Positions 39,701 to 49,929 of a stretch of 64,000 bases of DNA are shown piece after piece (positions within the stretch are counted from its first letter, which is position 1; every line of letters starts with the position of its first letter). The notes under the pieces were generated by a model. That model made no database searches and was not told where the DNA came from. It saw nothing but the letters and a program-made list of their open reading frames with translations. The stretch lies in contig NC_030852.1 of NCBI RefSeq assembly GCF_000208745.1, positions 32,847,379 to 32,911,378 on the forward strand, read 5' to 3'. The DNA comes from Theobroma cacao (Eukaryota; Streptophyta; Magnoliopsida; Malvales; Malvaceae). Both the position numbers and the translations under genes were made by a program.

Positions 39701-40335
39701 ACACTGACTAAAATTTACACCCAGAGAACAGAAGTGAAAGCCAATTAGGTCGACTGGCTTTCAGTTCCATTGAAAACCTCAAGCTCACCAAGAACACTGT
39801 ACAAAAAGTTAATTGTTTTCTTCGATTTGAAGGATCAAAGTTAAGTCAAGAAGATTTCGATTTCGAAAGTTGAAAATGGCAGGAAGCACAGGCCTTGGAT
39901 AGAAAATGACTTGACCATCTTTGATTGTTAAGTACTGAACTGGTTGCCCAACTCAAGTATATAAGTAAGTAATGAGTGAATTTATTTCCAACATGAGAAT
40001 CAATGTAGATTAATCGTGTCTCTGGTTTTTTGGAAACTGGAACTTGACAGGAACACCAAATGGATCTTGAATCTTAACTGTGGAGAGTGAAAGCCATGGC
40101 AACATTTATGGAAGAAAACACAAGGGGAAGTAATACATTATCTTGTACAGTTTACGAACTCTAATTTAACTGGTTGAAAAGTAAGGGAATCCTCCTTCAC
40201 TTATAGCATCCCTCTCAACAAAAATTGCTTTTGACAAAAGAAAAACCCTTACATTTAATCCTTCTATTTCTGGAAACTTTTCATTCAGTAGCCATTGGAA
40301 ATCTATAGACATAGTGATGCATGCTTTTCATTCTG
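36735..40335. other. Intergenic, no recognisable gene
   Basis: Short unsupported frames only. It contains a plus-strand TATA-like box with a GA repeat downstream (38.43-38.49 kb) and poly-T tracts. Nothing resembles a coding exon. Confidence 0.55.
38435..38492 (+). promoter_or_regulatory. TATA-like box followed by a (GA)12 tract
   Basis: TATATAAG at 38,435-38,442 is followed at 38,469-38,492 by twelve GA units, a spacing and content common for plant core promoters with GA-rich leaders. No coding frame follows, so a non-coding transcript is possible but unproven. Confidence 0.3.
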
Positions 40336-40465
40336 TACTCCCTTTATGATGGATAAAGATTGAGGTATAGCAAGTGAATTATTTTTGCATTGTTTAACTT
40401 ACCAGTATGGAAATTTCACTTGCTACCTTTATCTTTATCCATCAAAAAGAATAAAGGTATAGTAC
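40336..40465. repeat. Hairpin-forming inverted repeat upstream of the PARP-like gene
   Basis: The arm at about 40,336-40,380 (GATGGATAAAGAT and AGCAAGTGAA) pairs with about 40,411-40,465 (TTCACTTGCT and ATCTTTATCCATC), with a loop of about 30 bases. Outer flanks also pair (GTACT..CCTTTA with TAAAGG..AGTAC). The size and the TA-ended termini suit either a tiny Stowaway-like MITE or a young miRNA/hairpin locus. Confidence 0.6.
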
Positions 40466-40874
40466 CAGTAATAATCAAAATGTGAAAGCAGGTTTCTTTC
40501 TTTTTTTTCCCTTTATATTGAGAAAGTGATGGGAATTTTCAGTGGTTGTCATGGTTAAAGAAGGCACACCTGCATTGAATATTCTCAAACTGCTAAATCA
40601 ACCATTTTAATTACTCTTAAAAGTATTACCCTCCTCAATTTAAAACCAAAAAGAAAAAACAGTTTTTCAGTGAAAAAAAAATGTTACCCATGCTATAGTA
40701 AAATCTTTTCCATGAAATCCTAGACCTAATCACACATAATTCCCACCTTATCTAAAAGAAATAAAAAGGGAAAAAAAAAAAAAGGAAACGCAAAATATTG
40801 TATTGTCACTTTGCTTTCCTCATTAATGAATCTTTGTTTTTCCACCAAATGCAAACGCTTCCAAAGACAGAATC

Positions 40875-40880
40875 CACGTG
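40875..40880. promoter_or_regulatory. G-box upstream of the PARP-like gene
   Basis: CACGTG in the context CCACGTGGGC lies 260 bases before the ATG at 41,140. This is a strong ABRE/G-box form, suggesting bZIP or bHLH control; binding is inferred. Confidence 0.4.
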
Positions 40881-41139
40881 GGCAATAAGCTTGGTCTCTG
40901 TAGTTTCATAAGGTCATTTTCGTCATTCTCAAATACACCCTCCACGACACAACTCCTCATTTAATATCCCGCCACGTCCCTTCCTTTCCATTCTTTTCCT
41001 CTCACCCCAAACTCTAGAAAAAAGAAAAACCAAAAATGAAAGCTCCCAACAAAATCAAACTGAAAACAAAGTTCTAGGCAGAGAAGAAAGAGAGCGATAG
41101 TTTTTAGATTCTTGGCTGAAAAAAGGGAAGGATCTGAGT

Positions 41140-41994
41140 ATGGCAAGCCGGTGGGTTAAATCTTTGCAATGCAAATCGAGAGCATTTGATGATGTTTACC
41201 ACCCGAACCCGAAGCATTTGATACCCAGTTCCAGTTGCAGACGAAGTTCTCAAAGCATCAAAGACGTCATCGAAACGATCAAGAACAAGCCCAAGAAATC
41301 CAACCCGAAACTACTTCCGAAGTCTAGCAGCAAATCCGAACCTGATTTGAATAATCCTCCCCCTCGACCTCGTCGGAGTAGTTCTCTCCCTGCCCGTCCC
41401 GTTCGGAACCCTGACCCTGTCCTGCCCTCACTGACGGAGCTGCCCGAGGGTCACCCTTCGAGGAACGTCGTGGAGATTATTTTTCATACGAGTTGGAGTC
41501 CTAAGGCTTTCACGGGTCGGATCGAGATGATTTTTAAAGTTCAAAACGGGCCGAGGACAGTGACCCGGTTTGAGGAGTATCGAGAGACGGTCAAGACTCG
41601 GTCGGGGTCGGGTGGTCCGGCTTCTGCTGACGAGGAAAATGCGAGGTGCATCGCAGACGGGAACGAGGTCATGCGCTTCCATTGTTTGGGTCCCACTTCA
41701 GGGAACTGCGGGATGAACGATACGTGGCTATTTTCCGGAGGGAAAGGTGCGGCGATTTGCACGTATTCCGGGAGCGGCGGGGCCCACGAGAGCGCTGGGG
41801 GTGGGAGGGGGAGGAGGGCGATGTTGGTTTGCCGGGTTATAGCGGGTCGAGTCTCGAAGAGGGTAGGGTTCGGCTACGAGTCATTGCTGGATGGGCGAGT
41901 TGGCTACGACTCAGTGAGTGGTGAAAACGGCGAGTTGCTCGTGTTTGATCCACGTGCGGTGTTGCCTTGCTTTCTTATTATCTACAAATTGTAA
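41140..41994 (+). CDS. Uncharacterised protein with a PARP-like C-terminal domain
   Basis: A single exon of 284 residues, with the first ATG in frame (MASRWVKSLQCK). Residues 1-95 are basic, low-complexity and probably disordered (PPPRPRRSSSLPARP). From about 96 a folded domain begins: SLTELPEGHPSRNVVEIIFH (96-115), FTGRIEMIFKVQN (124-136), EVMRFHCLGP (176-185), GGKGAAICTYSGSGG (200-214), RAMLVCRVIAGRV (226-238), YDSV (256-259) and NGELLVFDPRAVLPCFLIIY (263-282). The order and wording recall the PARP catalytic fold: HG loop, GKGxYF strand, YDSV, then NEYxVxDxxQxxPxYLIxY. His181 and Glu265 fall where PARP His and Glu lie, but the middle Tyr of the H-Y-E triad seems replaced by Ala205. Plant relatives are often labelled C2H2-like; no zinc finger is visible here. 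Position suggests it is the counterpart of Arabidopsis At4g22560. Enzymatic activity is unproven. Confidence 0.85.
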   Translation: MASRWVKSLQCKSRAFDDVYHPNPKHLIPSSSCRRSSQSIKDVIETIKNKPKKSNPKLLPKSSSKSEPDLNNPPPRPRRSSSLPARPVRNPDPVLPSLTELPEGHPSRNVVEIIFHTSWSPKAFTGRIEMIFKVQNGPRTVTRFEEYRETVKTRSGSGGPASADEENARCIADGNEVMRFHCLGPTSGNCGMNDTWLFSGGKGAAICTYSGSGGAHESAGGGRGRRAMLVCRVIAGRVSKRVGFGYESLLDGRVGYDSVSGENGELLVFDPRAVLPCFLIIYKL

Positions 41995-44532
41995 AAATAG
42001 TGGGAAAAAAAACTCCTTTTTTTGGTTTTCCTTTATATATGTTTTTTTCCAATATTTTTTTATGAGGGTGCATCTCCTTTTGTTGCATTTATCAACACAA
42101 TTTTTTTCCTTTCTTTTTGGGGTTCAATTTTTTTCTGGGTTTTTTTATGTGATTATTAGTAAAAAAAAATTGGGTTGATAAATGCTAATTGTTCACGTTA
42201 CTTAACCCTTTGCTCTTCTTCTGGGCTTAACTGTTGTTAATTCATTAATTAACCCAATTTACCGTTTGGCGTTCCCTCTTTTATCCTGTAGTTGGATTTT
42301 GAATTAGAGTGCTCTTTAGACCATTTTTGTCATTTGGTGCCATTTTCAAATTTGTTGACCTTAAGGACGAAGAAAATTGACTAATCAACGGATTTGATTT
42401 GATGTCAATTAGGTGACAATCACGGTAGTTGTGGAGGTTTGGAATAGAATTTTCAGGTTGGTTCAAGGCCATTGCTAGGCCAACAGGAGGTCACCAAGAG
42501 TCTTGAAATTTGTCATGGTCAGTGGAGTATAATTACAGGATTTCAGATTGAGAAGCATAATACTAGTACTAATGTTTCGGGGGACCCAAAAAACTTATAA
42601 TGATGATGATTAGGACCCAAGAATTGATGAAGATCTACGATTTGATGGGCAAAAGTGGATCGTTTATTAATGATTTTGCCAAGAAAAAAGAAGGGAAAAA
42701 GATTGCACGGGCTTTTCAGGGTTATAGTTCCATATTCAAAGTTGCTTGTTAATGAGTAAAGTGGAATGATAATCAAACCTTACCTTTTGTTTGTATTTTT
42801 GCCATAATCTTGAATTTTCCTGGATTTTGTTGTTAAATCTGTAGTGGTTTTATCTTTTTGTCTCATTCTGAAACCCAGCAGTATCATACTCAGAGAATGA
42901 TTAAACAAGTCCAGCAAAGATCTCTTACTAATATTTTGGCAGAGCAATCAAAGTCTACCATGGATATCGCCAGGTTGAATAGTCACCCAGTTTGGCAGCC
43001 GATTACGGCGAGAAAAGCGAAATATTGGAGATGACCCTGAATGAAACTTTTCAACATGGAATGGGACATTCAATGCTGGCATTATTATCGGAAATGGAAC
43101 TAACAATAACAGACTGCAATTCTCACCTACTTTGTTCTTTATTATTTACTTCCCTTGGGAGAAAAACGAAAGGCTGATAGGTGGTGTACCGTCACATCTT
43201 TGATGGGCACTTAAGAACCATGTGTCCTCTAATCCTAATTTTTGCCATCTGTCTGCTAAATTAAGGAAAGACGCAACCAACATTTCTAAGTATTTTTAAG
43301 AATTCAATAGTTTTTAGACCCTCATTTTCTGCACAAGCTTTAAGTATCTGGCGATTCTTAGACTGGAGAGAGTAAACAGATAAGAGAGACATCATTTCTG
43401 AGATTCTTGTCTCATAATGCAATCGAGTAATTAAAAAAACACAGTGGTATATGAAAGCGGATTGTCTGTCTCCACAATGACTTAACCACAGCAATCACTT
43501 ATAATGCTACTTGGAACTAGGAATTAGTTATCGCTCCCTCTCTTTGTGCCAGTGGTATTTCGAACATTCAGTAGTAGAATCTTAGAAGCATGTTTGGCAT
43601 CCAATGCAGGGTATCGTTCACTGCGTTTGTTTTTGTACCACCCAGTTCTCTGATAGATTTCAGCGGATCCGCCAAAAGAGCGATTGTCGTGAGAGTGGTG
43701 GGGGGTTTCAGGGCCGACATGGGGCAGCTTTGTTCATAGAATGGGTTCTATCAAAGGCCCTTTTTTTGCCTTCCACCGATGGTTTTGGTGTCCAGACAAC
43801 AAAGCAGGTCAACACAAGGCAACCCTCCTAATAAAGGCAAGGTTCAATTTCAATCAAATCTATCAGCTACCTACAGGCAAACAGGAGCTAAAACCAACAA
43901 CAAAAGGTTTGAAGCCAAACTGATAAGAGAAGGGAAAATACTAGGTAATAATTCCTTAAGACAAAACTGGGGCCTCCACAATATTCTTGTAAGTCTGACT
44001 CTCCACTATAATTGATCCTACTCAAAACAAGCCTTCCTTCACCACTTGTTATAATGGGACACAGTTCAAATTAACCATTCTACTTAAGATGATGGATTCA
44101 ACTTACCAAGATGAATGATAAATTTGATCCACCGCGCCTAGTAGAGTGGTAATTTGGAGCAATGATAAATTGTGACGAGGACAGAGTCAGCAACAAGATC
44201 AAGGTTGAAATCACTCGAGCATCTATCATGATAAACAATATATTCACAGGAAGACAGAATGGCTTTATATAAATTCATTTCTTAAATAAAAAAAAATGAG
44301 AAAAGTCCTACAAGCATTTCTCAAATCCAGCCCATTGCATGAATTCATTGATTCTGTGCTGCTAGTTAAAACAAAGGTTCAATCACCAAGGTTTATCTAA
44401 ATTCACTAATGATGAAGAGAGTTCAGGTAAAAACAAAAGTAGATTCCGAATGAAAAGTAGCTATCCATGGCGCTCTAATGTACTTCTCATTATCCTAGCA
44501 CCATTTCAAGCAGACTGTATCATCAGCAAGGA
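41995..44532. other. Intergenic between convergent genes
   Basis: This is the shared 3' space of the plus-strand PARP-like gene and the minus-strand APT gene. T-rich sequence just after the PARP-like stop is probably its 3' untranslated region. A GC-richer patch at 43.64-43.83 kb has no recognisable product. Confidence 0.5.
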
Positions 44533-47500
44533 TCAATGGGATTCCACAAGTACATATAATGGCTTTCCATTCAAGCGCTCACGACCCTACAAAATTCACC
44601 AAATTTAAATATGTATAATTAAAAAGATTCGTCAATTGAGCCCCAAAACCAAAGAGACATAAGTATAGAAATATCCACCAAAGATAAATTTATTTGCCCG
44701 ATGTATGATTCATGTCAATCAAGAAGCTCTGCAGTTACACAATATCTCTATAACTATAGTCTTACATATAACATCGTTTTCACATTTGGCTCCTTGGCAG
44801 ACTGACTTCTCATCACATGCAATATAACGACTGACACAAACAGTTATAAGTGATTTCTACTATAGTTAGGACCAGTTTGTTCTTTTTTCTGCTATTTAAA
44901 TTAATGGATTATCTAAACAAAATGCTGGAGGATAACATGACAATTGCAAAGCAGATTCTTTGAAATAATAATGAAAGTAATTAACAAGTCTGAATAAAAG
45001 ACAGGATCCAAAAATATAAACCATGATTTAAGCAGTTATTCAACTCTTCTACGACTAAGGTTCAGGGATTCCATGCCTTCTAACAGTAAAAATGTTAATA
45101 TTTTCACATTCATGGGCTCATTAAGTCATCTGGACCATCACTTCAGAGAATTATTAGAATATTGTAAAGTCATGTACAAGCCCTAGAAGCAAATAACAGA
45201 AATTTATGAAAGGCAATCAAACATTCAAAATCAGCTATTCTGCCCTGGGAAATTCCTCCTATTTCTAATCTTCCATCAACCGTCAAATGTATGCATGTTT
45301 CACAGATTCTTTGCACTTGTGTGCTTTTGTGTGTGCACTATATGTGTTCATGCGAGCAAACATATGCACAGGAATGCAGGAAATAGCCAAGATGGACAAT
45401 AAATCACACACCTTTAAATCTGGTAACTCAATAACACAAGCACATTCAACTACTTCTGCTCCAACACGTTCTGAAAAGATACATTTATGGTGAATAATAA
45501 TTAATCAGGAAGAGACAAATGCCATCTTCAAGAAAAAAATAACCAATGTCAAAAAAGAATGTAAAAAAATAGAGTCAATACCCATACGATGGATCATAGA
45601 TCATATATCATGTTACTTACCATGGACATGAAAATTAGTTTAATTTGCCAACAGAATCTGGCAGATATAAGTAAGATAAATAGCTCTACCAAACAAGTGA
45701 ATGTGGTGCATATAAGTATATAAATACACATACCTACCATACTGCTCATGCTTATGAGCATATAATCTTGATTCTAACAGCTACGATCATCTTAATCACA
45801 TACAACACAAGACTTGCACCAAATGTCACCTAACCTGCAAGTTTCTTCTGGCCAAGACACCTCTCTTAATTACTAAAGTCATCAGCCTACCAAACTGAGA
45901 TTGCATGTGATGTGCATCTTGCCTAAACAGTAGCACTAAAAACATGCCGTAGATTCAGATGATTCATTAGGCAGTCTTTCTTGTAAAATGATCCCCATTT
46001 AGTTATTGCAAACTATATTCAGCTTTTAAATAGCTAATAAACTTCCTGTTTGTCTTAAGAGTAAATAAGATTACCCAGTAAGTTCATAGCAGCACAGAGA
46101 GTGCCTCCAGTTGCTATCAAATCATCAACAACCAAAGCTCGCTCGCCAGGTTCAACGGCTCCAACATGCATCTGAAGACAATCCCTTCCATATTCCAGTA
46201 CGTACTCTTCTGAAATAACTTTACCTGACACCGTTGCAAAATTTATAAAAACAAACATCCAAGTTAGTCATAACAAACTCTAGATTTTACATGTTAAGCA
46301 AGCATAGATCTAAAAGATATGAACATAAAGAAATATACTACTCAATGTGCTTTCAAATGTCCTCACCTGATAGGACATTACACATGACGTAATCAGAAAA
46401 CTATAAATGTACAACAGAACAGGAAATCAACAAGGCTATAAAACCACAGAATAACAGACAATAGATTATGTCACCATATTAGTGGCAACTCCAAGAAACA
46501 TGCACCTAACTTCAGCATTTTTAGTCCATCAAATATCCAGTGCAGTGCATGTTTATCACAGAGTATGAACTATGTTCTCTATTATAACAATAAAACAAAT
46601 AGTGGATCAAGCAGCACTAAGTCTCTGTTCCATAACAGATATTTATAGAATTATAAAGTTTCTTGTATAACTGCACACTAGCAAAATACTGCTGAATGAT
46701 GAATATTACCAGGCAACTTCTTTGGTTTTCTCAAAGGAACAAACTTTGCTCCAATTTCCAATGCGATGGGAGGACCAAAAATGAAACCCCGAGCTTCTAT
46801 ACCTGAGATATAAAAGATCATTTTTCAAAACACAAGCTTTCTTATTATCGTCTATAGATCCAAGATACAACACAGTATACAAGAAGGGGGAAAGGAAAAG
46901 TAAATGCACATAACAAAGACAATCCAGTAGCAAAAGACTAGAGATGATATCAAAGCAGTAGAAAAATACTCCTGATGTCTACATCTGCTAAGAGAATAAT
47001 TATAAACAGCGCTACCCTGACACTCCAAGAAAAAAAAATCTCAATGACACAAGAAACATATTGGCCATCCATTTAAGTCTAGGATGAACTACTTCACATG
47101 ACATGACCTTATAGCTCAAGTAGTGTAAAATGGAACCAATTGATAGCAATAAGAAGCATAAACAGGATCAGCAAAGAAAGGCTCTCTAACAGAAAATAAT
47201 TGATGCTTGATCAAATTTTTATCGTGAAAATAAGAATTATATTAGTTCAATAACAGTTTATTGCAAATTTTTTCAGACATTGAATCCAAATCATATTTAA
47301 AATGACACCATATTGAGTCAAATGGGAAAGGGGTTTGAATTCCAAGGCAACCAAGTACAAAATACTCCCTCATTCTTGTTTGACAAAAAATAAAAACACA
47401 GGGAATTTGGCCTAACCAACTGGCTAATATTAACCAGAATGGTGATAAGATATTATCCTTATCTCCTGACACCAAACATCTATAAAGGTTCCACAAACAC

Positions 47501-49278
47501 AAGAAGACAGCTGAAGTCCACATTAGCACACAAAAAGACAAATTCTAATGCACCTACAATAAGACAGAGCACATGAGTATTAAATACTTAAAAAATTATT
47601 TTCATTTAAAATAAGAAAAAAAATTACCAAGGCCCCTATCAATGATGAGATCATCAAAACCTTGTTAACTTCCTACATGTTTGTCGGAGAAACAGTTGGT
47701 GTTTTTGGAGTTTTGCCACAAGGCATGAGAAAAACCACAGAACATTATCATTTAATTTATCAATGTAGCCACTAATCAATCAAAACAATCAGTTTAGATA
47801 TAAATGCTATGGAACTAGAATTTGCTTCAGCTACCATAGTGGAGTTCTGATATTCATCAAACTCCTGCATCTCATTCATCAATTACATAAACTTCATGCA
47901 ACTAAATCAGAAAATGGCGATAACTAATTAAGGGGAAAATGGAGAAAGACTATTCCAATTACTTCATTACTTAACTTAGGCGGCCAATCTCCGGGATTGA
48001 TTATAGGTAAGAAAAACAACAAATGCATCGCCAAAAAATGGCGTTAAATCATCCAACAGTAAGAGAACACATATCCACATTATGGTTCTATACTAGCTTA
48101 AAAATTAATCAAAACAAGGGGGAGGGAGGGGGGAACGCAAAAAGAAGCTCCAATGACAATTTACATCATCCGGGTCCACCTCAAGTAAGGTGGGCATCCA
48201 TCACCAACCACCATCAAGCCAAATCAGATCCAAGCACATGCCCACGACAACAATGTGTGTGTGTGTGTGTGTGTGAGAGAGAAGAGAGAGAGAGAGAGAG
48301 AGGGCAAATGAGAGCCGCTCAAAGGGGAAAAGAAAAGAAGTTCAAGAGAGAGAGAAAGAGAGAGTGAGCAATCAATGGCACAACCCACTAGCAAAGGGTG
48401 ATAGTCAAACGTGAAATGAAATCTAAAACCCCAAAAAAAAAAAAAAAAACAGAGTCACTTCCATTCCATAATCCCTAAAAGAGCATTCCAAAAGACAACC
48501 AGAAACTTATGCAACTTGAAGGGGCATATCCTTTTTACTCCTGTTTCCACAGAACCTACTTTCCCGTAAGCATGGACCCCACCCTCCTTGATGCTAATCA
48601 AAGAGTGATAAAAAGGTTCTTAAAAAGCTTTGGATAAAATCTTTAGCACATCAAGAACCATAATATTAACAAAATAAAAATGCTTTCATTAGGATCCTTA
48701 TCTTCCTTCACTTTCTTTTTACCTGCAACAACTGAAATGTTCTTCCCTTTGTATCTCTCGACGAACAAATCCACTGTGTCCTTGAATGCTTTAGGATCCA
48801 GTAACAGAGTAGTTATGTCTTGAAACATGATACCTGCCATTTTCACCATTAACAAAACCAAATTTACAATCTTACATAAACAAACGAACATAACACCGAA
48901 CTCGTTTAGATAAATCATGCAGCTTCCTTTCAAAATGAGAAATTCCAAGTTTGAATTGGATAGAAAAGTCATATCAAGATAAATAAACTTTTCGTTAATT
49001 ATGTTTGTTTATATGATTCCAAGCAATGGAAAAAACAGGATTTCAAACCTTTTATCCATTTATTCACATTTTTATAGCAACCATAGAGAGTAAACCACAA
49101 ACAGAAACAGAGTTTATAACAGAACCAAGAGACCGATAAGCTATTTTATTTTGAAAGCTGAGAAGGAATAGAAAACGAGGGAAGAAAGAGAGGAACCTGG
49201 CTTGGGAAAATCGGGGACTACACGAATCTTGGATTGGATGCCATGGATACGAGGATCTTTGTCTCTGTAAGCCGACAT
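44533..49278 (-). CDS. APT3: Adenine phosphoribosyltransferase, APT3/APT4 type (6 exons)
   Basis: Salvage enzyme converting adenine, and in plants often cytokinin bases, plus PRPP to the nucleoside monophosphate and pyrophosphate; probably cytosolic. The exons on the minus strand are 49278-49197, 48833-48723, 46802-46710, 46224-46075, 45470-45412 and 44586-44533. All have GT-AG junctions with consistent phases and give 182 residues, the usual size for the short plant isoforms without a plastid extension. It starts [20 protein letters not shown]. The substrate-binding region [14 protein letters not shown] follows at 65-78, and the type I PRPP-binding loop [11 protein letters not shown] is complete at 127-137. 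It ends [11 protein letters not shown]. The first ATG is used, about 250 bases below a TATA-like box. Intron 2 is the longest and holds a GT/GA microsatellite. The APT3 versus APT4 choice rests on recalled synteny with Arabidopsis. Confidence 0.94.
48254..48302. repeat. (GT)n/(GA)n microsatellite in APT intron 2
   Basis: About eleven GT units pass directly into about a dozen GA units with one interruption. This is a compound repeat likely to vary in length. Confidence 0.9.
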
Positions 49279-49527
49279 TGTCTATTGTTTTTACGCAATC
49301 TATCTATCTTCTATCTATCTCTCTATCTACTTATCTTATTTTTATCTCTCTCTATACCATGTAAGCAAAGAAGAAAGAAACAACACCAGGGAACCAAAAC
49401 AAAACGGCAAAGCCTCCCCTTTCTCTCGACTCTCTCACTCCCTTTGTTTCTTGCTCTAATGTTTCTGATTTCTCGCCCTCACAAACACATAAACACACCC
49501 TTAAAAAAAAAAACAGAGAAAGTGGGT

Positions 49528-49535
49528 ATTTATAA
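49528..49535 (-). promoter_or_regulatory. TATA box for the APT gene
   Basis: The minus strand reads TATAAATA 250 bases upstream of the APT start codon. The interval to the ATG is CT-rich and leader-like on that strand. The transcription start is inferred to lie near 49,500. Confidence 0.45.
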
Positions 49536-49680
49536 GAAGAAGAAGAAGAAGATTTGATTTGTTGGTGAGGGAAAAAAGAGAGTGCGGGAGAGAGGAGGAG
49601 GAGGAGGCTCTCTGCACAAGAAATATAGGGAGAAAGGGAGAAAGAAAGAAATCTTTGCTTTGATATAAGTAAGAGAAAAG

Positions 49681-49698
49681 AGAGAGAGAGAGAGAGAG
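49681..49698. repeat. (AG)n tract in the APT promoter
   Basis: Nine AG units lie about 150 bases upstream of the TATA-like box. On the APT strand this is a CT repeat, a frequent plant core-promoter element. Confidence 0.8.
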
Positions 49699-49907
49699 TA
49701 AAAAAGAGGTTAAAAACAAAAAGCGGAATCACGAGGCCCCCCACTCTTTTTTCCTTTCCTTATTTGCAGTTTTTTTTTCCCTTTCTTTCTCTCCTTTTTT
49801 CTCTCTTATCGAATGCCTCTCTTGTTTATTTTCGCCTTGGTTTTTTTCTCCATTTTTTGGGTTTCAAGTGTTTAGTGTACGTAGCCGCGGCTCGCCGTTG
49901 GGAGTGT

Positions 49908-49915
49908 TTCGCGCG
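49908..49915 (+). promoter_or_regulatory. E2F-type site upstream of APT
   Basis: TTTCGCGC fits the E2F consensus TTTSSCGC and sits in a small CpG-rich patch (49.88-49.92 kb) in otherwise AT-rich DNA, about 630 bases before the APT start codon. A role in S-phase control of nucleotide salvage is inferred only. Confidence 0.3.
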
Positions 49916-49929
49916 CTTCTCGAGTTGGG

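Noticed and set aside
41428..41924. Overlapping frames inside the PARP-like gene on both strands
   Set aside because: They follow from its high GC content and have no motifs; the 284-codon frame explains the sequence.
49234..49744. Several frames of 70-130 codons rich in Ser/Leu/Phe or Lys/Arg
   Set aside because: Produced by CT/GA simple repeats in the APT leader and promoter.
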